From the NCBI RefSeq assembly GCF_003337555.1, contig NZ_QPJK01000019.1:1-60577 (forward strand): DNA of 60,577 nucleotides, read 5' to 3'. Both the position numbers and the translations under genes were made by a program. Positions 20,048 to 29,222 of the stretch are shown one piece after another (position 1 is the first letter of the stretch; the number at the start of each line of letters is the position of its first letter). This stretch comes from Pseudorhodoferax soli (GTDB lineage: Bacteria; Pseudomonadota; Gammaproteobacteria; Burkholderiales; Burkholderiaceae_C). The notes below the pieces were generated by a model. That model worked only from the letters and a program-made list of their open reading frames with translations. It did no database searches and was not told where the DNA came from.

Positions 20048-23000
20048 TTGACCACCAGCTACAACCTCTGGCTCGTTGCGTTGTCGGTGGCCATCGCCGT
20101 GGTGGCGGCCTACGCCACACTCGGCCTGGCCGGGCGCCTGGCCTACAGCCGCGACAACTCCTGGCGTGGCTGGCTGGCCGGCGGCTCGCTGGCCATGGGG
20201 TTCGGCATCTGGGCCATGCATTTCGTCGGCATGCTCGCCCTGCGCGTGCCGATCGAGTTCAGCTACCAGGCGCTCTGGACCGGGTTGTCCATGCTGCCGG
20301 CCACGCTGGCGTCGGCCGGCCTGCTGATGCTGATCCGCAAGGTGGCCAGGCCGCACGCCGGCCACATCCTGCTGGGTTCGGTGATCCTGGGTTCTGGCAT
20401 CGGCGCCATGCACTACAGCGGCATGCTGGCGATCGAGCTGGCGCCGCCGATCCGCTTCGACTGGGGCATGGTGCTGGTGTCCGTGGGCGTCGCCGTGGGC
20501 CTGTCCATCGCCGGCGTCTGGCTGGCCTTCCGCCACGCGCGCCAGGCCGGCGCCGCCTGGACGCGCGCACTCGGTGCTCTGGTCATGGGCTGCACCGTGG
20601 CGGCCATGCACTACACCGGCATGGCCGCGGCGCGCTTTGCCGACAACTGCGTGAGCGTGCCCAGCGCCTGGGGCCTGCCGGGCACGGGCCTGGCGGCGGC
20701 CGTCAGCGTGCTGGCCTTCGTGGTGCTGGGCTTCACCATCTTGCTGACGGTGCTGGACGCGCGCATGAGCGAGCGCAACTCCGAGCTCATGCACGACCTG
20801 ATGGCCGCCAAGGAGCAGGCCGAGCAGGCGGCGCGCGCCAAGAGCGACTTCCTGGCCAACATGAGCCATGAGATCCGTACGCCGATGAACGCCATCATCG
20901 GCATGTCGCTGCTGGCGCTGCAGACCGACCTCACGCCGCGCCAGCGCAACTATGTGGAGAAGGCGCACCGCGCGGCCAAGGGCCTCTTGGGCATCATCAA
21001 CGACATCCTGGATTTCTCGAAGATCGAGGCTGGCAAGCTGACCATCGAGCAGGTGCCCTTCCGCCTGGAGCAGGTGCTGGACGACCTGGCCAACCAGGTC
21101 GGCTTCAAGGCCGACGAGAAAGACCTGGAGCTGGTGTTCGACCTGCCGAGCGAGGTGCCGGTCCTGCTGGTGGGCGATCCGCTGCGGCTGGGCCAGGTGC
21201 TGCTCAACCTGGCCAACAACGCGGTCAAGTTCACCGACCGGGGCGAGGTGACGGTGGGCGTGCGGGCGGTGCGCACCGATGCCGGCCATGCCGAGCTGCA
21301 GTTCCATGTGCGCGATACCGGCATCGGCATGACGGCGGCACAGGTCGAGAAGGTGTTCGAGTCCTTCACCCAGGCCGACAGCTCCACCTCGCGCCGCTAT
21401 GGCGGCACCGGCCTGGGCCTGGCCATCTCGCGCCATCTGGTCGAGCTGATGGACGGGCGGATCTGGGCCGACAGCCAGCCCGGCAAAGGCTCGTGCTTCC
21501 AGTTCGTGCTGCCCTTCGTGCGCCAGACCGAGGTCACCGAGCAGGCCGCGCCGCGCATGCCGCTGGCGCAGCAGATCGAGGGGCTGCGCGCGCTGGTGGT
21601 GGACGACAACGCCATGGCCCGCGACATCACGGCCGCGCTGGCCACCGAGATGGGGCTCAAGGTGGACACCGTGACCAGCGGCGAGGCCGCCGTGAAGGCC
21701 GCGGCCGAGGCGGCGCGCATCGGCATGCCCTACGAGCTGCTGCTGGTGGACTGGAAGATGCCCGGCATCAGCGGCGTGGAAGCCTTGCGCCAGCTGCAGG
21801 AGCAGAAGGTCGACCATGCGCGCGCCAGCATCATGGTGACCGCTTATGCGCGCGAAGAGGTCATGGAATCGGCCCGCTCGGCCGGCGTGTCGCTGCAGGC
21901 CGTGCTGACCAAGCCGGTCACGCCGTCCACGCTGCTGGAAACCATCGGCGAGGTGCTGGCGCCCAAGGCCGCCACGGCGCCCGCCACCCCCACGCTGCTG
22001 CCGGGTGCTGCCGCCACGGCGCTGGCCGGCGCGCGCGTGCTGCTGGTGGAAGACAACGCGCTGAACCAGGAACTGGCGCTGGACCTGCTGGGCCAGGCCG
22101 GCCTGCATGTGGTGGTGGCCGAGCATGGCCGCCAGGCGCTGGAGATGCTCACGCGCGACGGCGATTTCGACGGCGTGCTGATGGACTGCCAGATGCCCGT
22201 GATGGACGGCTTCGAGGCCACGCGCGCGATCCGCGCCGAGGCGCGCTGGGCCAAGCTGCCGGTGCTGGCCATGACGGCCAACGCCATGGCCGGCGACCGC
22301 GAGCGGGTGCTCGCCGCCGGCATGAACGACCACATCTCCAAGCCCATCGACGTGGACGAGATGTTCGTCACCATGGCCCGCTGGATCCGGCCCAAGGTGC
22401 GGCGCCCGGCGGTGGTGGCCAAGGCGGCTGCGCCGGTGCCGGTCAGCCACACCCCCGGCGCATTGCCCGGCATCGATGTGGCCGGCGGCCTGCGCCGCAC
22501 CCAGAACAATGCCCAGCTGTACCGCCGCATGCTGGACAAATTCGCCAGCAGCAATGCGCGCTTCTCGCAGGCCTTCACGGCGGCGCTGGACAGCGGCGAC
22601 CTGACCCTGGCGGCGCGGCTGGCGCACACCCTGCGCGGCACCGCCGGCACCATTGGCGCGAACGGCGTCTGGGAGGCGGCCACCGAACTGGAGCTGGCCT
22701 GCAACCAGGGGCGTGCGCGCGCGCAGCAGATGGCGGCGCTGGCACGCGTGGGGCGCGAGCTGTCGCCCGTGCTCGCCGGGCTGGCCACACTGCTGGCACC
22801 GGCGGACGAGCCGGTGGTGCCCGCGGCCAGTGTGGCGCCGGCGCAGGCCCAGGAGCGCCTGCTCGAGCTGGCGGGCGAGTTGCGCGCGCTGCTGCTGGAA
22901 TCCGACCCCGATGCCGTGAACCTCAGCGAGGCGCTGCGCGCGGCTGCCGCCGGCAGCACCGCGCAGCCGGTCATGGAGGAGGTGATGGAGGCCGTGGGCG

Positions 23001-23062
23001 ACTACCGCTTCGACGAGGCGCTGGACGCGCTGGACCGCTGGAGCGCCCACGCCCGTCCCTGA
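20048..23062 (+). CDS. MHYT-domain hybrid sensor histidine kinase (HK-REC-REC-HPt)
   Basis: About 1004 residues. The first 230 form a seven-helix MHYT membrane sensor with three motifs (MHFVG, MHYSG, MHYTG), thought to bind copper and sense a gas such as O2, CO or NO. Next come HisKA with His274 ([10 protein letters not shown]), a HATPase, a receiver with Asp568, a second receiver with Asp713 and an HPt with His860 (AHTLRG). The likely start is TTG at 20048, because no in-frame ATG exists before the first membrane helix. The output partner is unknown. It starts 49 bp after cobQ. Confidence 0.9.
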   Translation: MTTSYNLWLVALSVAIAVVAAYATLGLAGRLAYSRDNSWRGWLAGGSLAMGFGIWAMHFVGMLALRVPIEFSYQALWTGLSMLPATLASAGLLMLIRKVARPHAGHILLGSVILGSGIGAMHYSGMLAIELAPPIRFDWGMVLVSVGVAVGLSIAGVWLAFRHARQAGAAWTRALGALVMGCTVAAMHYTGMAAARFADNCVSVPSAWGLPGTGLAAAVSVLAFVVLGFTILLTVLDARMSERNSELMHDLMAAKEQAEQAARAKSDFLANMSHEIRTPMNAIIGMSLLALQTDLTPRQRNYVEKAHRAAKGLLGIINDILDFSKIEAGKLTIEQVPFRLEQVLDDLANQVGFKADEKDLELVFDLPSEVPVLLVGDPLRLGQVLLNLANNAVKFTDRGEVTVGVRAVRTDAGHAELQFHVRDTGIGMTAAQVEKVFESFTQADSSTSRRYGGTGLGLAISRHLVELMDGRIWADSQPGKGSCFQFVLPFVRQTEVTEQAAPRMPLAQQIEGLRALVVDDNAMARDITAALATEMGLKVDTVTSGEAAVKAAAEAARIGMPYELLLVDWKMPGISGVEALRQLQEQKVDHARASIMVTAYAREEVMESARSAGVSLQAVLTKPVTPSTLLETIGEVLAPKAATAPATPTLLPGAAATALAGARVLLVEDNALNQELALDLLGQAGLHVVVAEHGRQALEMLTRDGDFDGVLMDCQMPVMDGFEATRAIRAEARWAKLPVLAMTANAMAGDRERVLAAGMNDHISKPIDVDEMFVTMARWIRPKVRRPAVVAKAAAPVPVSHTPGALPGIDVAGGLRRTQNNAQLYRRMLDKFASSNARFSQAFTAALDSGDLTLAARLAHTLRGTAGTIGANGVWEAATELELACNQGRARAQQMAALARVGRELSPVLAGLATLLAPADEPVVPAASVAPAQAQERLLELAGELRALLLESDPDAVNLSEALRAAAAGSTAQPVMEEVMEAVGDYRFDEALDALDRWSAHARP

Positions 23063-23080
23063 GCGCAGCGGCGTTGGCCC

Positions 23081-23938
23081 CTACGCGATGGCCGGCGAGT
23101 CGGCGCCCGATGCCAGCACCCTGCCGCTGGCCGAGTGCAGTGCCTTGGCTCCGGTCCTGTCGCGTGCGGCGGCCTTGCGGCTGCGGGCGGCCTCCGCCTC
23201 TTCCTTGGCGCCCTTGACCATCTCGCAGACCCAGTTGACCAGCACGTTGGTGTAGGACTGGCTCCAGGCCTTTTGCGAGAGCGCGTGGTCCGCGCCCTTG
23301 ATCACGCGGTAGGTCATGGAATGCGCCTTCTGGAAGGCGTCCAGGTAGTTCTTGATGACCGGGTGCGGCACCATCGTGTCGAACTCCGATTCGACCAGCA
23401 GCACATCGCCCTCGAACTGCGCCGCCGCCGACAGCGCGCGGTTGCTGGCCGGCGCGACCACGCTGTTGCGGTAGGCCACGAGTTCCTCGCGGCTCAATGC
23501 GCGCTTGGGCACCAGCCAGTCGGCGTCCTTGTAGAGCGCCGGCACGCGCATGCCGAGCCAGCGCACCGGCCGCAGGGTGGACAGGATGGCCGCCAGGTAA
23601 CCGCCATAACTGCTGCCCACCACGGCCACCGCGGAGCCGTCCACCGAAGGGTGGCCGACCAGCACGTCGTAGGCGGCCAGCATGTCCGCCAGATTGTCCT
23701 CGCGCGTGACGGCGTCGCGGGCGGCGCGGTCCTGGGCGTGGCCGCGCAGGTCGAAGGTCAGGCAGATGCAGCCCAGCGCGGCGATCTCGTGGGCCCGCGC
23801 GATGTACTGCTCCTGGCTGCCGTCCCAGCCGTGCACGAGCATGACGCCAGGCATCAGGCTGTTGGGGCCGACCAGGGTGCCGGCGATGCTCCGGTCGCCG
23901 ACGGGAATGTGGATGCTGTTATGTCGTGTGGTGGTCAT
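23081..23938 (-). CDS. Alpha/beta hydrolase (dienelactone-hydrolase-like)
   Basis: A 285-residue serine hydrolase. The nucleophile elbow is GSSYGG (Ser110), and the acid (near SEFDTMVP) and histidine (GADHALS) are in the right order. An oxyanion-type HGWDGS sits near residue 36. The last 40 residues are charged and low in complexity. It lacks a signal peptide. Its ATG lies inside the end of the DUF3182 gene (20 bp overlap), so the two are tightly coupled and probably act on the same compound, which I cannot name. Confidence 0.83.
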   Translation of the reverse strand: MTTTRHNSIHIPVGDRSIAGTLVGPNSLMPGVMLVHGWDGSQEQYIARAHEIAALGCICLTFDLRGHAQDRAARDAVTREDNLADMLAAYDVLVGHPSVDGSAVAVVGSSYGGYLAAILSTLRPVRWLGMRVPALYKDADWLVPKRALSREELVAYRNSVVAPASNRALSAAAQFEGDVLLVESEFDTMVPHPVIKNYLDAFQKAHSMTYRVIKGADHALSQKAWSQSYTNVLVNWVCEMVKGAKEEAEAARSRKAAARDRTGAKALHSASGRVLASGADSPAIA

Positions 23939-25124
23939 CGCTCGCCGTGACGGTGTACTTGGTGAGCGGGCCGACCTGGTCGTCCACGCCGCGGAAATAG
24001 ACCACCGCCCCGGGCGGTAGCGCGTCGCAAGGGCCGAAGACCTCGTAGCCGCTGGCGCGCACGACACGGCGCTGGGGGTCGGCCTGGAAGGCTTCGAGCG
24101 CGGCGATTTCCGCCCCGGTGGCGCCGCCGGCGCGCCAGGACTGCTCCAGCACGCCGGAGCGCCACTGGCCGTCGGGCATCAGGCCCTGCGCCACGTCGTA
24201 GTTGATGCGCGATGCGAAGAAGCCGGGGAAGCAGGCCTGCGCGGCGCTGTCGTACAGCAGCGCCTGCTCGACCGCCGTGCGCACTTCGGCTGCCAGCGCG
24301 AGCGACAGGAGCGCCTGGAAGTCACCGCGCACCACGGTCAGGTCGGAGCCGCCGTAGACCTCGGCGCCGTGGTGGTTGTGGGTGAGCCGCTGCTGGCCGA
24401 AGTAGGTAGCCACCATGCCGGCCACATGAACCTGGCCGACGCTGAGCGTCTGCACCTGGCGCAGGTTCTGCTCGATGACCACGCCGTCCTGGTCCAGCAT
24501 GTCGTCGGCGACGCCGGCCAGGCAGGTGTCGAAGGCGGCGCGGTCCTTGGCCACGGTCTGGCCGTTGCCGCCGGTCTCGCGCACCAGCTTGATGCGGATG
24601 GGGCCGGCCTGGAGCAGCTCGTCGGCCGCCGCGGCCGCGTCGGCCCGCGTGAAGGCCGTGTAGCCCGGCAGCACGGCGTCGCCGACCATGCGGCTGAAGG
24701 CCGGGTTCCAGCCCTCGGGCGCCATGGCATCGGCAGCGACCAGCGGATGGGTGATGGCCTTGGTGGAGACGAAGGGGTAGGGCACCACGCCGCCGAAGAA
24801 GTCGTCGCGGCCATGGATGCCCAGGGCCTGCGCGCGCTCGGGGCCGACCAGCGTGTCGCTGGGCACGAGGTACACCGGGCCCAGCGGCGCCTGGGCAAAT
24901 TCTTCGGACACGGCATAGCCCTTGAGGCGGGCCAGGCGGCGCACCACCTCCATGCGCGTCATCTGCTCGTGCGCACTGGCATAGCCGCGCAGGCCCTGGC
25001 TATAAGCCATGGCCGTGCCCGCGCTGCGCGGGGCGGCAGGCGCGGCCATGCTGTCCATCGGCCCAGCCAGGTCCGCAGCGGGCAGCGCGCTCATGGCGCC
25101 GGCGGGGTACGGTGGCAATGTCAT
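23919..25124 (-). CDS. DUF3182 family protein (possible ATP-grasp-type enzyme)
   Basis: A 401-residue protein of the DUF3182 family, found mainly in Burkholderiales. Blocks such as PIRIKLVRETGGNGQTV and DGVVIEQNL resemble the nucleotide-binding core of ATP-grasp ligases, which would suggest forming an acyl-phosphate and an amide or ester bond. That is inference, not an established activity. The start ATG at 25124 gives a short Ala/Pro-rich leader; a second ATG at 25094 is possible. It overlaps the following hydrolase by 20 bp and is divergent from cobT. Confidence 0.75.
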   Translation of the reverse strand: MTLPPYPAGAMSALPAADLAGPMDSMAAPAAPRSAGTAMAYSQGLRGYASAHEQMTRMEVVRRLARLKGYAVSEEFAQAPLGPVYLVPSDTLVGPERAQALGIHGRDDFFGGVVPYPFVSTKAITHPLVAADAMAPEGWNPAFSRMVGDAVLPGYTAFTRADAAAAADELLQAGPIRIKLVRETGGNGQTVAKDRAAFDTCLAGVADDMLDQDGVVIEQNLRQVQTLSVGQVHVAGMVATYFGQQRLTHNHHGAEVYGGSDLTVVRGDFQALLSLALAAEVRTAVEQALLYDSAAQACFPGFFASRINYDVAQGLMPDGQWRSGVLEQSWRAGGATGAEIAALEAFQADPQRRVVRASGYEVFGPCDALPPGAVVYFRGVDDQVGPLTKYTVTASDDHHTT

Positions 25125-25244
25125 CGTGCACCTCGTGCGAAAAGTTGCGCCTACTGTCGCCAAGGTGGCCCCGTGGCCGCCATCCGCCAAGGGCGTCATT
25201 GCGCGTGGGTGCCGGCCTACACCACGGCGCGCGACAATTGCGGT

Positions 25245-26318
25245 GTGACCGAATCCGACATCCTTTCCCTGCTGCGCCTGCCGGCCATCGCCGATGCCGA
25301 CGACAGTGCGCAGGCCCAGCGGTTGCAACAACTGCTGGACAACAAGACCAAGCCGCCCGGTTCGCTGGGCCGCATCGAACAACTGGCCCAGCAGCTGGGC
25401 CTGATCCTGGCCAGCGAGGCGCCGGTGCTGCAGGCGCCGCAGATGCTGGTGTGCGCGGCCGACCATGGGCTGGCCGCCCAGGGCGTGTCGGCCTTCCCGC
25501 AGGAGGTGACACGCCAGATGGTGGAGAACTTCCTGGCCGGCGGCGCCGCGGTGAGTGTGCTGGCACGCCAGCACGGCATTGCGCTGACAGTGGTCGATTG
25601 CGGCGTGGCGCACGACTTCGGCGGCGACCGGCCGGGCCTGCGCGTGCGCAAGGCCGCGGCCGGCGCGGCCGACGCCTCGCTCGGGCCGGCGATGGCCGCC
25701 GCCCAGTGCGCCGAGGCCATCGGCCATGGCATGGACCTGGTGCGCGATCTACCCGGCAACGCGCTGCTGCTGGGCGAGATGGGCATCGGCAACAGCTCGG
25801 CCGCAGCGCTGCTCACTGCACGGCTGACCGGCCACGACGTGGCCGCCTGCACCGGTTCGGGCACCGGCATGGCCGGCACGGCCCTGGCGCACAAGCTGCG
25901 CGTGCTGCAGGCCGTGTACCTGCGCCATGCCCATGCGCGCACGCCGCTGGCGGCGCTGGCCGCCTTCGGCGGGCTGGAGATCGCCACGCTGGTGGGCGTG
26001 TTGCTGCAGGGCGCGCGCGAACGCCGTGTGCTGGTGGTCGACGGCTTCATCACCACGGCGGCCGTGCTGGTGGCGCAGGCGCTGGCGCCGGCCGTGCGGG
26101 GCTACTGCGTGTTCTCGCACCTGTCGGGCGAGCGCGGCCACGCGATCGCGCTGGCGCACCTGGGCGTGCGGCCGCTGCTGGACCTGGGCCTGCGGCTGGG
26201 CGAAGGCTCGGGCGCCGCGCTGGCCTGGCCGCTGCTGCAGTCGGCCAGCCTGTTGTTGCGCGAAATGGCCAGTTTCTCGGGCGCGGGCGTGTCCAACCGC
26301 GGCGAACTCGCCGTATAG
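25245..26318 (+). CDS. cobT: Nicotinate-nucleotide--dimethylbenzimidazole phosphoribosyltransferase
   Basis: A 357-residue enzyme that activates the lower ligand of cobalamin by transferring phosphoribose from nicotinate mononucleotide to dimethylbenzimidazole. Family motifs include NKTKPPGSLGRIE at the N-terminus, ADHGLAAQGVSA, and LGEGSGAAL with the catalytic Glu320 (Glu317 in Salmonella CobT). The start is GTG at 25245. The frame is open further upstream, but the CobT homology begins here. The 120-bp gap to the divergent DUF3182 gene must hold both promoters. Confidence 0.94.
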   Translation: MTESDILSLLRLPAIADADDSAQAQRLQQLLDNKTKPPGSLGRIEQLAQQLGLILASEAPVLQAPQMLVCAADHGLAAQGVSAFPQEVTRQMVENFLAGGAAVSVLARQHGIALTVVDCGVAHDFGGDRPGLRVRKAAAGAADASLGPAMAAAQCAEAIGHGMDLVRDLPGNALLLGEMGIGNSSAAALLTARLTGHDVAACTGSGTGMAGTALAHKLRVLQAVYLRHAHARTPLAALAAFGGLEIATLVGVLLQGARERRVLVVDGFITTAAVLVAQALAPAVRGYCVFSHLSGERGHAIALAHLGVRPLLDLGLRLGEGSGAALAWPLLQSASLLLREMASFSGAGVSNRGELAV

Positions 26319-26327
26319 ACTTTCCCG

Positions 26328-28499
26328 ATGTCCCACGACGCTTCCCTGCAGAACCTGGCGGCGCTCGTGGTCGAGGCCAGCGACAACGCGGTCGTGGTCT
26401 GTGGGCCCGATCTGCGCACGCTGTACGTCAACCCCGGCTTCTGCCGGCTGATGGGCTACCAGCTGGAGGACCTGCAGGGCAAGCGGCCGGCCGACGTGCT
26501 GGCGGGCCCCTCGACGGACCTGCGGGCCCTGGCCGCCGCGCGCGACCCCGAGCGGCCGGCCAACTTCCGGCTCGAACTGCTGCTCTACACGCGCAGCGGA
26601 CAGCCGCTGTGGGTTGCGATCACCAGCAACGTGGTGCGCGATGACCAGGGCAAGGCCCAGTACATCTGCTCGATGTTCTCGGACATCACGCTGACCAAGG
26701 TGCACGAGGTGCTGCAGCACCGCGTGCTCGACGCCATGGTGCACGAGCTGCCCGTGGCGGCGTTGATGGGCCTGGTCTGCGAAGAGGTCGAGCGCATCGC
26801 GCCCGAACTGCTCTGCACCGTGCTGGACGTGGACGATTTCGGCCGGCTGCATCCCCTGGCCGGCCCCAGCCTGCCGGTGGCGCTGGGCGAGGCGCTGGAT
26901 GGGGTGCCGGTCGGGCCCCAGGCCGGCGGCGGAGGGGCAGCCGCCTGGACGGGAGACGCGGTGGAGGTGGCCGACATCGCCGCCGATCCGGCCTGGCAGG
27001 GCCTGGCGCATTTGGTGCTGCCGCAGGGCCTGCGGGCTTGTTGGTCCTGCCCGGTGCGGGCCAGCGACGGCACCGTGGTTGGCGTGTTCGCGCTGTATTT
27101 CGCCAGCCGCCACGGCCCGAGCGAATTCCACCGCAGCCTGGCCGGGATCTGCGTGCGCCTGTGTGCGCTGGCCCTGGAGCGCGAGCGCGCCAGGCTGCGC
27201 ATGGAGCGCCTGGCCAGCGTCGACATGCTGACCGGCCTGGCCAACCGCATGGCGCTGAAGTCGCGCGCCACGCAGCTCCTGGAGGAATTGGCTGGCAAGG
27301 GCGCGCCCATGGCCGTGCTGTGCATCGACCTGGACCGCTTCCGGCTCGTCAACGAAACCCAGGGCCCGGACAGTGGCGACCAATTGCTGCGCGAGACCGC
27401 CCGCCGGCTGATGGGCTGCGTGCGCAGCATCGACCTGACCGGCCGGCTGGGTGGTGACGAGTTCGCAGTGATCCTGCCGTCCTGCCCGGTGCGGCAGGCC
27501 GCCACGGCGGCCGAGCGGCTGCTGGCGGCGGTGGCGGCGCCGCTGCTGCTCCCGGGCGTGACGCTGCAGCCGACCGCCAGCATCGGTGTGGCCATGTTCC
27601 CGGACGACGGCACCGATGTGGACACCTTGCTGCACCACGCCGACATGGCCCGCACGCAGGCCAAGCTGGGCGGGCGCGGCGGTGCACGCTTCTTCAACGA
27701 GGAGATGCAGCAGCGCACGCGCGAACGCGTGGCGCTGGAGGCCGCGCTGCGCCTGGGCCTGCGCGACGGCGGCCTGCGCCTGCACTACCAGCCGCAGATC
27801 GACCGGCGTTCGGGCAGCCTGTACGGCGTGGAGGCGCTGGCGCGCTGGTCGCACCCGCAGCTGGGCGAGATTCCGCCGGCGCGCTTCATCCCGCTGGCCG
27901 AGGAGGCCGGCATGGTGGCCGAGCTGGGCCGCTGGGCGCTCGCCGAGGCCTGCCGCCAGATGGCGCAGTGGCGCGGCGAGGGCCTGCGGGTGCCGCGCGT
28001 GGCGGTGAACCTGTCCACCCGCAACTTCGAGGAGGAGGGGCTGGTGCCCCTCGTGGCCGGGCTGCTGGACGCCCATGGCCTGGTGGCCGGCGACCTGACG
28101 CTGGAGATGACCGAGAGCATGCTGCTGGACGCCACGCCCAGCGTGCTGGCCGCGCTGCACGCGCTGCGCGCCATGGGCGTGCACCTGTCGCTGGACGACT
28201 TCGGCACCGGTTACTCCAGCCTGAGCTATCTGCACCGCCTGCCGATCCACGAACTCAAGCTGGACCAGAGCTTCGTGCGCGACCTGGCCGACAACGCCAC
28301 CGCACGCGCGCTGACCAACACCATCCTGCGCATCGGCGACAGCCTGAAACTCACCGTGGTGGCCGAGGGCGTGGAAAACGCCGTGCAGGCGCAGCTGCTG
28401 GCCGAGCGCGGCAGCACCATCGTGCAGGGCTATCTGTACGGCCGGCCGATGCCGGCGCAGGCACTGGCCGACTGGCTCGCCGGCAACCCGCAGCCGTAG
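26328..28499 (+). CDS. PAS-GAF-GGDEF-EAL cyclic-di-GMP enzyme
   Basis: A 723-residue sensor enzyme resembling E. coli DosP in layout: PAS at about 10-125, GAF-like domain at about 135-285, GGDEF at about 295-455 and EAL at about 470-720. Both catalytic halves look intact. LGGDEF is at 374-379. The EAL domain has EALAR (502), TESMLL, DDFGTGYS, the Lys in LKLDQSFV and AEGVE. It could therefore both make and degrade c-di-GMP, with PAS/GAF input choosing. It begins 10 bp after cobT. No membrane segment is seen, so the protein is cytosolic. Confidence 0.93.
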   Translation: MSHDASLQNLAALVVEASDNAVVVCGPDLRTLYVNPGFCRLMGYQLEDLQGKRPADVLAGPSTDLRALAAARDPERPANFRLELLLYTRSGQPLWVAITSNVVRDDQGKAQYICSMFSDITLTKVHEVLQHRVLDAMVHELPVAALMGLVCEEVERIAPELLCTVLDVDDFGRLHPLAGPSLPVALGEALDGVPVGPQAGGGGAAAWTGDAVEVADIAADPAWQGLAHLVLPQGLRACWSCPVRASDGTVVGVFALYFASRHGPSEFHRSLAGICVRLCALALERERARLRMERLASVDMLTGLANRMALKSRATQLLEELAGKGAPMAVLCIDLDRFRLVNETQGPDSGDQLLRETARRLMGCVRSIDLTGRLGGDEFAVILPSCPVRQAATAAERLLAAVAAPLLLPGVTLQPTASIGVAMFPDDGTDVDTLLHHADMARTQAKLGGRGGARFFNEEMQQRTRERVALEAALRLGLRDGGLRLHYQPQIDRRSGSLYGVEALARWSHPQLGEIPPARFIPLAEEAGMVAELGRWALAEACRQMAQWRGEGLRVPRVAVNLSTRNFEEEGLVPLVAGLLDAHGLVAGDLTLEMTESMLLDATPSVLAALHALRAMGVHLSLDDFGTGYSSLSYLHRLPIHELKLDQSFVRDLADNATARALTNTILRIGDSLKLTVVAEGVENAVQAQLLAERGSTIVQGYLYGRPMPAQALADWLAGNPQP

Positions 28500-28502
28500 C
28501 GC

Positions 28503-29141
28503 TCAGGGCGTGGCCGTCTTGGGCTCGTAGTCGCACCAGCGCGCCACGCTGCAGCGCCAGCATTGGGGCTTGCGCGCCTGGCACACATAGCGGCCATGCA
28601 GGATCAGCCAGTGGTGGGCGTCGACCAGGTAGCGCGGCGGCACGCGCGCGAGCAGGCCTTGCTCGACCTTGTCCGGCGTCTTGCCCGGGGCCAGGCCGGT
28701 GCGGTTGGCGACGCGGAAGATGTGCGTGTCCACCGCCATGGTCGGCTCGCCGAAGGCCACGTTGAGCACCACGTTGGCGGTCTTGCGGCCGACGCCGGGC
28801 AGCGCCTGCAGCGCCTCGCGCGTGCGCGGCACCTCGCCGCCGTGCTGTTCGACCAGGATGCGGCACGTGGCCATGAGGTTCCTGGCCTTGGTGCGGTACA
28901 GGCCGATGGTGCGGATGTAGCTCTCCAGCCCCTCCAGGCCCAGCGCCAGGATCCTGGCCGGCGTGTTGGCCACAGGGTACAGGCGGCGCGTGGCCTTGTT
29001 GACGCCCACGTCGGTCGCCTGGGCCGACAACAGAACGGAAGCCAGCAGTTCGAACACGCTGGTGTATTCGAGCTCGGTGACGGGGGTGGGGTTGGCTTCC
29101 TGCAGCGTGGCGAAGAAGTGCTCGATGTGGTCGGGAGTCAT
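28503..29141 (-). CDS. nth: Endonuclease III
   Basis: A 212-residue DNA glycosylase/AP lyase that removes oxidised pyrimidines in base excision repair. The helix-hairpin-helix carries LPGVGRKTANVVL with the Schiff-base Lys120; Asp138 follows in VDTHIFR, the same numbers as in E. coli. The iron-sulfur cluster is complete: Cys-X6-Cys-X2-Cys-X5-Cys near the C-terminus. It converges on the c-di-GMP gene with a 3-bp gap. Confidence 0.97.
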   Translation of the reverse strand: MTPDHIEHFFATLQEANPTPVTELEYTSVFELLASVLLSAQATDVGVNKATRRLYPVANTPARILALGLEGLESYIRTIGLYRTKARNLMATCRILVEQHGGEVPRTREALQALPGVGRKTANVVLNVAFGEPTMAVDTHIFRVANRTGLAPGKTPDKVEQGLLARVPPRYLVDAHHWLILHGRYVCQARKPQCWRCSVARWCDYEPKTATP

Positions 29142-29222
29142 GGCGCGGCAGTGTAGGAGCCCGGGCCGCTCGTGCGCAGGGCGCACTCCTAGAATGGCGG
29201 GCTTGCCAGGAGAGCGCCCGCC

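Noticed and set aside
19625-23050. Minus-strand frame of 1141 codons opposite the MHYT kinase
   Set aside because: Low-complexity translation and no RBS, while the plus strand has a full kinase with all catalytic residues.
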